Shown one piece after another: positions 25,320 through 37,689 of a stretch of DNA of 64,000 bases; the first letter of the stretch is position 1, and each line of letters opens with the position of its first letter. Made by a program: the position numbers and the translations under genes. Below the pieces are notes generated by a model. It was not told the origin of the DNA. It worked only from the letters and a program-made list of their open reading frames with translations, and made no database searches. Location of the stretch: the NCBI GenBank assembly GCA_000469685.2, contig LS997566.1, positions 44,627,442 to 44,691,441 on the forward strand, written 5' to 3'. This DNA is from Haemonchus contortus. Taxonomy: Eukaryota > Nematoda > Chromadorea > Rhabditida > Trichostrongylidae.

Positions 25320-26590
25320 CAGGGTGTCCCAAAATTATTTGCGCCAAAGTCCAGTAATTTTTAAGGTAGAAATAATCTATCAAATTCACACTACCTGTTA
25401 TTGATTAGTTGCATAAGAAGGTTGCCTTGCGATATGCATGGTTACTGATGTGGAACTCCCATTGTCTTTCAGATGGAGGAGGTTTATTCAATGCCACTTG
25501 CAATCATTGACACGCGAGAAGTGGAAGGGCGTTATGAAATTCTTTGGGATCTGTCTAATAACCGTATAGGAGGCTATCAAACGATATAGAAAAGAATATT
25601 GAATCAGAGACAAACCAGGAAAGATAGAAAGGTAGAACGTTTCTGAAGATAGGACTATTAAAATGGTCCGTCTGTCAATGGGTCGGGATCCTGGGTGAGC
25701 CATCAAAAGGGAGTCAACGGTCACGGCTTACAGGAGTTATCGCGATGGAAGAATGTCATGCAGAAGCCTCACTACCATTCCTATCGTTTGCTCCAATCCC
25801 GATCTCAACAGATTCTGCAGGGCCAAAAAAATGCAGAAAGTCGCAGACCCACTTGAGTGATGACACGCAACCCTTCGTCGTTTTCTCTGATCAAAAATTT
25901 TTTCACGATAAAACCATCCCTCAACAACCGGAACGTTCGCGTTCCGGGAAGAAACGTCCAGCGTGTAATATCTCACAAAAAGGTTGTTATCAGAACAGTA
26001 AAATGATGTTTTTCGAGGAAATCACTGGCAAGGGTAAGCCGCTCGTGGTTGCGCGGTGCAGGCGTGAAAATTTACCAAGACCAGTACTCAAAAGGCGTAC
26101 TAATGGAAGTAAATAAAACATTGATCAGACTACGTTTTCTGGAACATCTCATAGTCCTTCCAGCAGGACGCTACTCCAGCCCACAGAGCCAAGCTTGTCC
26201 GCGAGTGGTGCCGACGACAGCTGCCCGACATCATTGGTGAAGAGGAATGGTCATCCTATTTCCCAGAACTTGACTCACTTGAATCCCACGAATGGTCCCT
26301 GATTAGAAGAGGACCTGTCGAGTTTGCAGTCCCAGTTTGGAGTCCTAGAATGCAAAAGCTGTAGGACGGCTGGGAAGGAATGGAGAAGGATACCTGCGTG
26401 CCACATGCGATCAAGTCGAAGGCAAACTTTGACTTCTATTCGTGCTCACGGGGGATATTTTGAAATGCGACTTTAGCATGTTGTAGCACATAGTGTTAGC
26501 TAGCGTGCATAGAAATTCCATCCTCTTTCGCAGCTGAGAGTTTTCAAATATATTGCTATAAATCGGCGCAAATAATTTTGGGACACCCTG
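25320..26590 (+). mobile_element. Tc1/mariner-superfamily transposon with perfect 26-bp TIRs, decayed transposase
   Basis: The element is 1,271 bases long. Left end CAGGGTGTCCCAAAATTATT and on to 25345; right end 26565-26590 is its exact reverse complement over 26 bases. TA lies immediately outside both ends (25318-25319, 26591-26592), the superfamily's target duplication. On the plus strand, broken transposase is readable: FSDQKFF (normally FSDEKxF, first catalytic Asp), ITGKGKPLVV, GVKI-QDQY, FQQDATPAHRAKLVREWC (second catalytic Asp block), and FPELDSLESHEWSL where the family has SPDLNPLDY-type sequence. Several frameshifts and stops separate these pieces, so no active enzyme is encoded. 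The pattern resembles the maT/mariner group more than Tc1. Perfect ends with a decayed interior suggest it could still be mobilised in trans (inference). Confidence 0.9.
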
Positions 26591-26592
26591 TA

Positions 26593-28749
26593 CTTGCCAG
26601 CCTGTGGTACTTCGTGCACACCACTTATGGTCCTACTATGGTTCCGTCTGATGGCTGACCCACGGTGCTCTTCGAATCCGCTTTCGCAGCTGGTAAAAAC
26701 CTTGAGCCTACAGTATTCTCCCTATTTTGTCGATAGATCTCATCGATCGATCTGTCGATAGATAGATGGGGGATTTCCTCGAGCTCATCCATTTTAGGGT
26801 ATCCTAATCTTTAACTGGTCCACTCTACCTACTACCTTTACAGCTCACAAAATTGCATGGCTTACAGCCTTCTTTTGACAAAATCGATGCAACCACTGAT
26901 GATACTCGGTCCCCGATCCAACTTTGAGTGGGGTGCTCGCCCCGACCCTCAGGGAAGGGGCTTTGGTAATTTAGCGAAGATAGCGAAGATAACGTTGCAA
27001 AACAAACACGCCCTTTATTTGCTGATGAAAGCCACTGTGTCACAAGGACATTCCAGGACGATCTCCCTGTCCGTCTCGGCTTTGCGTTTGACCACATGGA
27101 CCGGTCCTCTTCCGTTGATGAAACTCCGCGCCGCTGAAATCTCCGTCAGCGGGCTCAACAGATTGTGTTGGGTGGCACAGAAAAAGTCGTGTGCACGGTT
27201 ATTTCATGCCTATAAGATCTGAAGCAAACCCAAGACAAGCTCGAGCTTCATAATCCCAGATTGACCTTGAGTACCTCCCTGATCAAAAAGGAGAACAGTT
27301 ATCTGTAGGGTAAAGACCAGAAAGACCGAGAGAGGGATACCATTTCTTCTCATTATGTAGGCGCGTGCTAGTAGCTTCTTTTCACCAAGGTGAGCAATAA
27401 AGTGTAACCAAAATAAGCAAAAAGACATCAAGGATGACAAGAATAAAGAGCCAGAGTACAGGTATCGTCGGGGGGAATTCAGATTTCTAAACACCGGATG
27501 CACCACCGGTACCGAATATCATCACCGGATGCATCACCGGTTAATTCCTGAGGCCAAATATGGCTCAGCTAAGACTCGATAGAGCGGTACCACACTCGTT
27601 TGGGCACCGTCTGTACTCATTGGCTAATCCCTCAAACTCACTGCATGAATCAGAAACCCTTTCAAATGCCGCAACGACTCTGAGTGGACGGTTTGGTGAC
27701 CCAAAACGAGCCGAATAATTTCCGAGAATATCATTCTTCATCCATCAATCAAATACTGCAGGGCGACGAATAAAGTTCACTGCTCAGAGGCCATCACTTC
27801 TTTGTTCCGTTGAAATTTTGAGCCTTGTAAAATTGTTATTTGCTTCTGTCCCAATCTGACCGCTGTGAATGGTTTTGTGTTTATTGTTTACATGCTTCAA
27901 AGAAGATGACCAACGCCACGTCATTGTTTACACATAATATTGTCTGCATCATCAAGAGCTGAATCATCAGCGAATCATCCTCGTCGGGGGCTTTTGTATG
28001 GGACCGGCTTTTCCGGAATCATACGGAATTTCTCTCAGAGGCTACTTTACGCGAGTGACGAAGTGGACGTGAAGAGGACACCGACGACGAAAAAAACAAA
28101 CTAAACCTATTATGATTCATTGGGAAGACTTCATACAATTCGAAGGCCATGAACCTTATAGGGTTTGGGGGTCCTCAAATCCAGAGGCTCATCCACGGTT
28201 TGTTCGGGTGGAAAATTCATTCGATAGCAGACATAGAGGGAGTCCATGATTCCCGCTCTTCGAAATCTGTAGATGAAAGCAAATGAAACGTTTTCGATAT
28301 GGCAGATAGGGTGGCGGTCAGAGGGTCAACGGATTTCCTCGATGAAATTAAATGTGGGCGCTGTACGTATAGTCGTCCGGAAGGAATGGCATCATGATTT
28401 TGCTAATTCTACCGTCAGCACAGTCACAAGATACTCTGAGACGTCCTTCTTCGTATGATGACAGGTGCCAATCATCTAGGTACTACTCGTAGAAAACAAT
28501 CGAACGAATAGCTTTACCTATCACCAGGCGCTAGGTTCTCAAGTCACCTATGGGTATTACCATGGAAATTAATAAACTGTGCTAAACACAGTGACCTCAA
28601 CTTCCACCCGTTACGGTACTGTTCCTCAAGTGTGCTTTGGACTATATACTAAAATAGACTGAAATAAAAAGATAAATTGTAAGATCTTCCAAATCTCCAA
28701 ATCTTCCAAGTCAGCCCTTTTGTCATCCCTGAATAGTCTGTTACTATTC
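26593..28749. other. Intergenic, no gene recognised
   Basis: Open frames on both strands overlap (for example 26825-27097 minus and 26857-27222 plus) and none carries recognisable motifs. A GATA/ATCGAT-rich simple patch occurs near 26735-26765, and CATCACCGG is repeated near 27495-27540. Confidence 0.4.
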
Positions 28750-28855
28750 GACTAACCCCAGCAGGATGGAAGGCTTGGTTGGCCTAGGCGGGTATCAATC
28801 TGGGATTTGAACTCGTAACCATGGGTTAGCGCGCCACCTGCCACTAAACTCTCAA
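28750..28855 (-). repeat. tRNA-derived SINE fragment
   Basis: Minus-strand copy: box-B-like GTTCAAATCCC, then ACCCGCCTAGGCCAACCAAG and CCTTCCATCC, as in the copy at 51443-51745. Only the head and first third are present. Confidence 0.7.
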
Positions 28856-29610
28856 TTTTTGTGCATTGGTGTGTGCCACAAAACAGAATATCAAGGAATC
28901 GGCTTTTTTGTAGCCGTTTATGTGCTTATAACAGCAATATTCGGACGATCGATTAATGATAAAAAAGGAGGATATAGTGAGCTGAATTCCAAGATTTCCT
29001 TTTGTTCAACTCAAAAACTGGATTCGCGACTATCGTTTTCGATTCGTTACTCACTATGATGAAAGGATAGTTCCGAATGAAAATGGTAATTTTCAAGTTT
29101 TTTTCTGCACCTTCTGGATAACCTGGATAAGCTTTTTAGGGGCAATTTAGGATGCGTCTTTCTCTTCGTTAACGGTCTCTGACCCTAGGCGAAGCTGTTT
29201 GTCCAAGGCTCCAAAAAACGGCAAAGAAAGGCTACGAGCGGGACCTGTGTCGGGCTCCTTTCAAATAGAATTTCAAACATTGCATAACATAGATTCTTTG
29301 GTCTGTACAGAACTGGTCATGGTATCAAAAAAGGTGAGTGAAATGGAAGTGGGTAACAAGTAGCTATGTATGCAAGTGCCTATTTCCCTAAAAAGCCTAG
29401 GTGTTGAAAAAGCTAGATGAGGTTTTTTTTCATTAAAAATTAGAACACCCGATCACACAATGCCTCATAACTCTCGAAAGGATGAATCACGCTGGAAGAA
29501 TATCGCTACTTCAAAAGTTGCAATGATTGCATTGCTCTGCAAAGTCAGGTCAGGCGGTAATGCCCTAGTGGCTGGAGGCTTCATTTCTACACTTCCGATG
29601 GCTAACCTAT

Positions 29611-29890
29611 AAACGGTGTAGTGGCAAGTGACACGCTATCACACACACGTGGTCACGAGCTCAGATCTCAAGTCGATATCCGGCCATCCCAGCCTTTCAT
29701 TCCTACCGATACGGGCAATTGGTACGAAGGGATAAAAGAACTGGTCTGTACATCGGCTGATCACCGCAATTTATTGTACAGCTCACATACGCATACAGAA
29801 AGTTACTTCGATTCTGAATGGAAGTCGAATGCGGGGTGCATCCCTCAGACGGGATTGGATTGTCTGATGCCCAAAGAATCCACCATTTAT
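29611..29890 (+). repeat. tRNA-derived SINE, copy
   Basis: Head GGTGTAGTGGCAAGTGACAC matches the box A side of the family; CATCGGCTGATCACCGC, GATTCTGAATGGAAG and ATCCCTCAGACGGGATTG follow in order. Box B is diverged. Confidence 0.75.
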
Positions 29891-32179
29891 AGTTTATGCG
29901 ATGGAGTTCTCTGGCTGAATACTGCCTTCATCCTTCTCGCGAGACTGGGGCTGCGGCATAAGCATTTCGACTGTCTCCCTATCCATTGATGTTGTACTGG
30001 TGAGTCCAAGTGAGTCTGAACAACCCGCTTTCCCATGATGTGGAAAGTTCGTGAAAACATTGCGTGGTATTTTCTCGGATGGACGTAGTCGAAAATAGCG
30101 GCGATTTTCTCGTTGAGTCAGTGAACGAACTGAAGAATGCTATGTTTGCGGTTTGGAGTTAGCTCACGATCTGTTCGACTCCAGTGGAAAATTTTATCGG
30201 TAGCCTTTGTCTTTTTCAATTACAATGAGTCTTTTTCTGCTCCTTCTATAAGAATCCTATTTTGGCCCGCACTTTTACTTTTTGCTTGGGAGAAAGACTG
30301 CAATAACTTCAGGGTGTTTAAGGGACATCCTACGGTTCCGGAAGTTGGCCTATTCGATACGGCTTATTGAATTTTTCTCCAAATTCATAAAATATTTTTC
30401 ACACACACACCCATTCAACTTCATCCTTTTCGCAAATGCGATTTCTTTCTCTTTGGTCAAATGAAAATGTTTACTTCTTAATCCGCGCTTCCCTTTTGGT
30501 GTGAGAGTAGGAATTCCTCAAGTCACTTTGTTAACATCAAAAAACTGAGTCTTATTTCAACCTCAAACCGGACGCCATAAAACACAGTATCCTTATGTTT
30601 CTGTCGCTAATGCGCCGTTTCATTACTGAAACACATGAAAGCTTCAACAGCAAGTAAATGTTGATCTCACTGTAACCCTAGATGGGACAGAAGGAGAAAA
30701 ACTTAGACCTCCATCGATTTGAATCAGAGAAGATTACCTCAACACTAATAAATAAGCAGAGTTTGGCTGGATAAAGTTTTTTTTTGGTAAAGATTCTTTT
30801 GTTCGAATGCTCGCTTCTGTCCCGATTTGAAAAAGTCCCTTTGCGACATTCGGATGTCCCCCGACCGATTAAAGGTGAAAATCCCTCGACGAACATCTCA
30901 GTGTCGCAAAAGGAATTCCAGTTCCACTTGTGTTAGCCTTTGTCCTGGCTGATCTCCTCGAACGGACCCTTCCGTTTGGAGTTTGTTACGCCCTCCGACG
31001 GTCGCCGCCGCCGCAGGCTTCCTTAGGAACTATTTTGAGCACAGGGCGGGGCTCACCTGATAAAAGGCGACTTTGGCTCAATGTCTTCTCCTAACGGACA
31101 TCCGTGCTTGCAACGGTGGAGGCTACAGCTACACATCCACTGCCGGAGATAATTGTCAACCGGCTTTTTGTTTGAATATATCTTATTTGTGTTGACTTTT
31201 GAAAGTAGATACTTTTCCCGACGATTTCTATTATTCGCAGATCTATCAACTTCTCTTATTCCGATTTCCATGATATTTGCAGTTTTGTCGATACAAGACG
31301 GGGCTCGCGGCATTCACCAGCCCCGCCTTTGGGTTAGCCACTCCACCACCTTCGGATTACATTTCGAGTCGCAGTCGTCTCATACAGTGACTTAAGGGGA
31401 AGCAGACGATGCGCAGGTAGTAGGCATTCATACTCGTAAACGAAGTTGGTCCCACTCACCCTGACAGAAAGGGAAGGAACGGAAGGTACTGTTGATCTGA
31501 GCGAATATCGTCCTTGGATTTGATCCACCAAACATAGATATGGTAGCGGTGTGCAGTTCTACTCTACCCTCTTGGACCTTTGTGACGATACGGTATACCA
31601 CATGAGGCTACTTCACCTCTTCTCACACTGATAGCGTTTGCCCTTCATAGAGAACTTTATACGTTTGTCCTCAGAATAGGGTTGGTAAAGGAAGAGCAGT
31701 AAAGGCGGTGCTCCTATATTTGGCAATCAGCGGCGCTTCCTTCTGGACAGGCGCGACAGCTAGCTGCTGTAAGCCGATCACCGGACTTATCGTTGAATGC
31801 AAACAGTACATCGTAATAACCGGTGGCGTTTTGGTATTTGAAGTGCTCTGGGACGCGCGATATGTCCAGTCGGAGGATACGTCCAAGAGATACGTTGAGG
31901 GGCCAGTCGCTTAAGCAACGAGACAGTACACCGGGGCGGAACCGGGTTACGGGTGGGGGCCGCGCGTGCATTGCGGTAAGCTAGCCAAACATAGCTTTGG
32001 CTTCACTCCCCCGCCTCTTAGCGTACACACTCTAATGAGCAACTGACGAATCTCAGTAAGAACCATCATCTTCTACATTCTCTGTTTCATCATTTTCTCT
32101 ACAGTTTGAATATTTCTGTGACATTCATCCCCATCTCCGAATCTGAACAATAACTATTCAAGTGTGGGAGAAATCTGGG
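29891..32179. other. Intergenic, no gene recognised
   Basis: Several overlapping short frames (for example 31714-31971 minus and 31708-31914 plus) have no recognisable family signature. A (CA)n patch occurs near 30402-30410. Confidence 0.4.
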
Positions 32180-32197
32180 ATTTTCGTTTCAGGAACG
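32180..32197 (+). promoter_or_regulatory. Probable spliced-leader trans-splice acceptor of the CC-domain gene
   Basis: TTTTCGTTTCAG ends at 32192, five bases before the ATG at 32198, with no upstream exon in frame. Inferred from position and consensus. Confidence 0.5.
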
Positions 32198-35158
32198 ATG
32201 AGGCAGATCGCCTATTCCCTTCTGGCTCTTTTGCCTATAGCCTGTTTTCTCGTATTCGCCAAAAATCCAGAAGAAGCTGCCGAAGGTACTCTCTTTGTAT
32301 TTTCGCCATGTTCTCATTTCCGGTCAAAATTCTTAGCTAATCGATTTTCCAAATTGATTCGAACTCGAGTATTTTCTACTGGAAGAGTTTGTTTATCTTG
32401 AGTGGTCGCCATTTTCATCGTGAAGTCGAAGTTCAACAGTAAATTAGAGGGCTGACTGTGGCTGGAGGTTCTTTCGAGCCGCCTTCTCTCACCTTCTTCC
32501 TCCCCCGTCAGCTCTCTTCCCAGTTTATGGAAGTTGTGGAATGTACTGGAGACAGGCGTATAAAGAGGTTACTTACAGTTGCCAGAGTGACGTAATACTG
32601 TAATTGTTGCAGGCTTGAAACTTCACGACGACGTTTCGGATCATCAGCACGACGACTCAAACCTTACCATCTCACGAACGAAACGTCAATTCCGATGCCC
32701 AGCTAATTGCTTCTCCAGCTGTTCGAACAATTACCAGTGCCAAGCTATGCCAGTACAGTCAATTTGTGTCCAAGGATGCTGCTGTCCCTCAAGCAGTGTC
32801 AACCTCGAAAGTATGCACGAGAGAAGCTATTTACATTTTCTTTCGAGACTGCCCTTACTTCTAACGCTGACAACTGAATTTATGCAATAATTTTCTCATT
32901 TTATCCCTAGCCCGACCAGTCGGGGATGTTCAATCTAGCGCGGTGCTCTAGAAACGCCCAAAACTAGAATGGGTGGTCTGTTTGGGAAACGCCGATGTTT
33001 CTTTTTCCCTTTGAAATCTAATCCACAGTGAATGCTTCGTAGATCTTTAGATTCAGTCATCTACTCATCTGAAAGCAGAAAATGTAGGTGGAAAAGAAAA
33101 AGAATCCATCCCATTGGGACGGAGATCCGATTCGGGGCGAGGAAAAAGTCCGGCTGGGGGGTTGCCCTCATTATCCGAACGACTGACCATTCGGATGTTT
33201 TTGAATGCACTTCGTTAACGGCGATGAAATTCGGGGGTAAACTGATGATGATCAGTCGATAAGCGCTTTTCAAATTCTCTTCATTCGAACATGGTAGTTC
33301 GGTCTCTCTGCTCTATTTGCCCGAACAACGAGAGCCGTTGAGATGTTTACCTGAGCTAAGCACCGGCGCACGAGCGACGAGTGCTCCTGACCATCGCCAC
33401 AATCCATCCCGTACATGAAACAATGTTTGACAAAACATCTGATGACAACCCTTGAGAACATATTTTCGAAGCCTTTGTTTGGAAGAAGACTAAAAAAAGA
33501 TTCGCCTAGGTGCAGCGCCTCCTAAATCCTGTCTCTATACTATACGTAAGGTACTGGTCTTTACTGAGGGGCTCATAATAGCATAAAACTGTTAAAGACG
33601 AAGTCTGAACAATGTTTGTTCCAATTATCTCAGGGAACAGCCTGATCTGTGGCTGCGATCGCTCCGCTTCGAGTTTTCTTAGATTCTCAGCTGAGATGGA
33701 CTTGTTTATTTGGCGAGATTGCTCCAGTGAGGGATTCTTTTTAGCACCGCCGGCGACATCCTTTTTTGGTGTTTCGTAGGAGGGGTATAAAGGGAGGGAG
33801 GAGGGGAGCATAGCAATACACCCCGAAAGCCTTTGACTTTAGAAGGTATAACTATAACCATTAGAACAGAAAGGTCGAATACTCCTCGTGATGATCGGAC
33901 CTTCCCCAGTTGATGGCCAATTCAAGTGAAACCAGCAACGAAATGAGTCTAAACCCACGGTGTTCCGGGCATCTCAACTTTATGGTCTCCCTAGGACTGT
34001 AAGCTACATAAGCTGGCATATGTGTGGTAACCATACGGAACTCGGATTGGTTTTTCCTCCAGACCATATGAGCACTTCATCGCGTCTGAGCGCGAATATT
34101 CAAGAAAAACGATCGAGAATGGGCTCTCCTCAGTGAATACTGTCCGCTTGAGTTTCTGCGTGCTACGTTGACTCTCTGATCCGGCCAACGGAGCATTCAA
34201 GTACTTTTCGGTCAGCTCGATAAGTTCAGCTCCCAGCATCATTCTTTGGTGATCTATGATGACATTTTTCCCATTTGACTTTGAATCGGGCGGGCGAAGT
34301 TCGTGTAGTGGGGCGTAGGTGGTGTAGTAGTAAGTGTTGCACTATCATACACGCATAGTCGCGGGTTCGGGTCCAGGATCGATATCCGCCTAGGCCAACC
34401 AAGCCTACCATCCCTTCGGGGTCGGTTAGTTGGTACCAGACTCGTCTGGGAGGACAAAAGCACTGATTTGTGGCTATAGCGCAAATCAGTAGGCCACATA
34501 CGCATTCAGTACGTCACTACGATTCTGAATGGAAGTCGAGTGCGGTGGCGCAGCCCTCAGACTGATCAATGACCAAAAAATGACCTTGAGATATCAAAAT
34601 TTGATTCAATAGTGGACCGAAAATGGGAGAAGTCAGAAAAGGGTCCTAAATTACTTTTTTTCAGCGGCAAAATGGGAGGAGTCAAAAAGGGTTCTAAATT
34701 ACTTTCTTTTAGCGGCATGTTCCGGAGGTCCGGCTGTAGCCGCGTGCCTGGGTGGACTTTGCGGACAAGGATTCTTCTGTACCACTAACAACTTCTGCTG
34801 CCGTTGCCAATCAGGAAACACGACAGGTACGAGATATAAATTACATTTTCATCAGCTTAAATGAAGAACTTCCTTGAATTCCCCTTTTTCTTTGCAGGAC
34901 CATGTGTTAATCAGCAATGTCCAGTTGGCTACATGTGCAATACCAATAACTACTGCTGCCCTCTCGGATCTGGTGGGGTCCTAGGTTAGTCGCTTGGTTC
35001 AGAATTACTGAGAACCCGGGTATTCCCGCTCACTTCTTGACGTTTCCTGAAATCCCGGGCTCACTAACGACTATTCAGGACCATGTGTGAATGGAGCCTG
35101 TCCGACGGGATACACCTGTGGTGCTGGAAACCTTTGCTATCTGACGGCAGGAAAGTAG
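32198..35158 (+). CDS. Secreted cysteine-rich CC-domain protein, five exons
   Basis: Exons 32198-32285, 32613-32810, 34713-34826, 34898-34984, 35079-35158, all GT-AG and all junctions phase 1, giving 188 aa. Residues 1-22 form a signal peptide (MRQIAYSLLALLPIACFLVF). An acidic, His-rich propeptide follows, ending at a dibasic RTKRQ that looks like a proprotein cleavage site. The mature part holds a cysteine cluster (FRCPANCFSSC...CVQGCCCP) and three modules of the nematode CC-domain type: CLGGLCGQGFFCTTNNFCC, PCVNQQCPVGYMCNTNNYCC and a last PCVNGACPTGYTCGAGNLC whose final CC is reduced to C. Modules 2 and 3 each sit on one exon that begins with the same PCVN phrase, so the gene probably grew by exon duplication. 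Function is unknown; by analogy, an extracellular, disulphide-rich product. The exon 3 acceptor region is tandemly duplicated (34664 and 34712), allowing an in-frame 16-residue longer form. A SINE lies in intron 2. Confidence 0.85.
34312..34590 (+). repeat. tRNA-derived SINE, copy in intron 2 of the CC-domain gene
   Basis: GTAGGTGGTGTAGTAGTAAG head, CGCGGGTTCGGGTCCAGG (box B with mismatches), ATATCCGCCTAGGCCAACC, GTCTGGGAGGACAAAAGCAC, GATTCTGAATGGAAGTCGAG. Same orientation as the gene. Confidence 0.8.
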
Positions 35159-35249
35159 CGACTGAAATTTGCGGATTTTTTTTTTGAAAATTCGGTCTTT
35201 CTTGTTGAGTTCTTGATTTGAAATTAAGTTATATCGTGTTTATTTGAAT

Positions 35250-35255
35250 AATAAA
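35250..35255 (+). terminator. Polyadenylation signal AATAAA of the CC-domain gene
   Basis: AATAAA followed by an A run about 90 bases after the stop codon. The long dispersed repeat begins immediately afterwards at about 35258. Confidence 0.55.
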
Positions 35256-35340
35256 AAAAACATCGCGATTTGCTCACGTATTGCTGTCAAGCGTCGCGCG
35301 AGTCAGAGAATTGTCTCGAACCTTCGAGACTCCAGAGAAG

Positions 35341-35367
35341 CTTTCCTGTCTGTCGGTCCGTCTGTCC

Positions 35368-35398
<31 letters not shown>
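35341..35398 (+). repeat. (CTGT)n microsatellite
   Basis: About 58 bases of imperfect then perfect CTGT repeats; the homologous tract in copy 2 (57121-57308) is about three times longer. Confidence 0.95.
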
Positions 35399-36405
35399 AC
35401 ACATGACTTATTTTGCCAACGTATAGATTCTGTCCGTTTGTATATTTATCGTTTTGTTTCGTTGTATGCAGCTGCTGGAATGCCTGTATATTAAATATTA
35501 GATATCGAATTGTGGTATCGAAAGGAAAAATTCGGAAAATAAAAAAAAGTCTGAAAAATACCCCATCGCCGGGCTTTTCTGGCCTACATGAAACGCAAGC
35601 ATTCATACTTTGCTCGGGAATCTGACAGCATGAAAGGGAACGCATGGAAATTTGTATACTCAAGTGGGTTTGAAGGGAACTGGTGCAGTGACATGGTAGA
35701 GCTCCGTAAAGTGACCCGAATCGGATGCAGCCTCGGTCGGATTCCACCGCTTTTCAGTACCATCCCCGGCTTACAAGTTCTACCTGAATATGGAGGAATC
35801 GGAGGGAACATAAAAGATGTATGCTGTAAAGATGAATACCATTTGAAGTTCCCCAAGAGATCTTCCAACTGAGAGCGGATTAAAGAGCTGAGTGAGTCAT
35901 GGGAATCCATTTAAAGGAGCAGGAGACAGGAGACGGAACGATGATCAGCTGCGTACCCAGAAGTAGTAGGGCTACCATGTTATTTGCTGAATATATGCTT
36001 GTTTTACGATGGTATAGGCCTCAAAATAACTGGAACATACCAAATAGTCCCATGAAAGCTCCCTGAACCTTAACGACTCTATCAACGTTTCATAGGCCTT
36101 TGATTCTGTCAAGGAAGCACCTTTTTGCTCGCATTATATCAGAATTTTCACTCAGCAATGGAGTTTTCTGCTTTTGCAAATCCTCTTTCCCATAGATTTC
36201 CTCCTGGGAGCCCGGACACATATATGGCAAACGCTTGAGGCCGTGCCTGGCTTGCATGGTGGATGTTCACCACATCCAGCTCTCTAATAGAGTGTGACCA
36301 CGCGTACCCCCATACAGACTAATAATCGACAAACCACCTGTCCCTGTTGGGTGAAATGTTGGGAGGTTACATAAGATGTTAAGGTAGGTCCCAGATCTCT
36401 GTTAA

Positions 36406-36888
36406 AGGCATGGCATTTCCCCATATGATGAATTTGGAGCCCCCTCTTATACCACATCTGACGCTATCATGTCGGAAATGGCCCTAGTTAGGGCGTTCTA
36501 AAGTCTCAAAGATTGTCTCATGTGTATCCTCGGACGAGTTTCACCGGCATTGTAGAGGCTGCACAGATTACGAAGGAGCCCATGTAGGGAGTTCAAGCAA
36601 CTTGTCATTACCCTTAGCGACAGCGAAAGGCAGTTCTGTACAGTTCTGGCTCAACATAGTCAGCTCTTTGTGCAATTGTCATGACTGGAATCTCGTCTGA
36701 ATACTCTTCCATGTTATTTCCGTCATGATAATCTCGTCCAACCTCTATTTTCCCCACTTTTGAAGAACCTTATTGTTCTCGAAATCGGCGAATTTCCTCG
36801 CTTTCACACTATCAATGAGCTGTTCCCAACCTATTTATCCGCTTTTCGACTGAAAAGAGTTACCCCAAAATTATCGTGAACTGTGCCT
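36406..36888. mobile_element. MITE, TTAA-type family, copy 3
   Basis: The left junction is GTTAA|AGGCATGGCATTTCC (decayed TIR) and the right end is AATTATCGTGAACTGTGCCT followed by TTGA. The homologous place in copy 2 of the long repeat (about 58790-58835) lacks it. Interior phrases (CTCGTCCAACCTC, CAGCTCTTTGTGCAATTG) match the copy at 59537. Confidence 0.75.
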
Positions 36889-37689
36889 TTGAGAATAAAT
36901 GGACTTTCTTAACTGTTCCCGACATCTGGGAAATTATTCTTCCCTGAAAGGATAGGCTCAGAAGCTCTAACCCTGCTATGCCTGTTCTAAATCGTCTGGG
37001 AAAGAATCTAGGGTAAAAGGGTTGTGTTGAATTTAATGTATTGAAGCCTGTAGTGCATAATATGGATTGATCACCCTATCATCATCACAATAGTTTGATT
37101 CGCAACATTACGAGAATATTATTATTCGAAATTCCTGAGAATTCGATATGCCCTTTTTGTTTAAGCGCTCTCTTCTTTCGATAGGCGATCAGCCAAGTGC
37201 AGAATTTCGAAGCGCTTCAATATTTCGTCTGTCGAGCTGCAAAAATAAGCCAGAATTTTTGTCATCCTTCCTTCTTATTCTTCCTTTGTCATTTTCGGGT
37301 TTTCGTCTGGCAGCCAAAAATAATGACATTCTGGAGTTTGTTTTGCTGCTGACTTAAAGGGCAAACTTGCTTGCGCAATTGTTTGATCGGCGTAGGCTTA
37401 ACGACATTCGGAACATTGTCTTCCATTATACCTACATATGCTTTGCTGTAAGGTCCTTTCCCTCATGTTACGAGTACCTAGGGTTTTTTCAAGCATTATG
37501 TTCTGATCCGATCAATCATTGCGACCTGAATTTCTGATTTGCTAATAAATTTAGTCATTTTATTATTATTACTGTATAATGTGTATGATTGGAGTGGATG
37601 TGGTGTGTGATTGGGATCAGAGATGGATCGTAGCGCTCAAGACCCCTTACTCACTAATAGGCATTTCTGGCTTCAAGAACAGGCTCGGG

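Noticed and set aside
31708..31971. Mutually overlapping open frames of 68-85 codons on opposite strands
   Set aside because: Neither strand shows a family motif or flanking exons with compatible phase.
35588..35872. A 94-codon frame with RKVTRIGCS reminiscent of CAP/SCP-type secreted proteins
   Set aside because: The resemblance is limited to a few residues; the second copy is frameshifted and the frame lies within a dispersed repeat.
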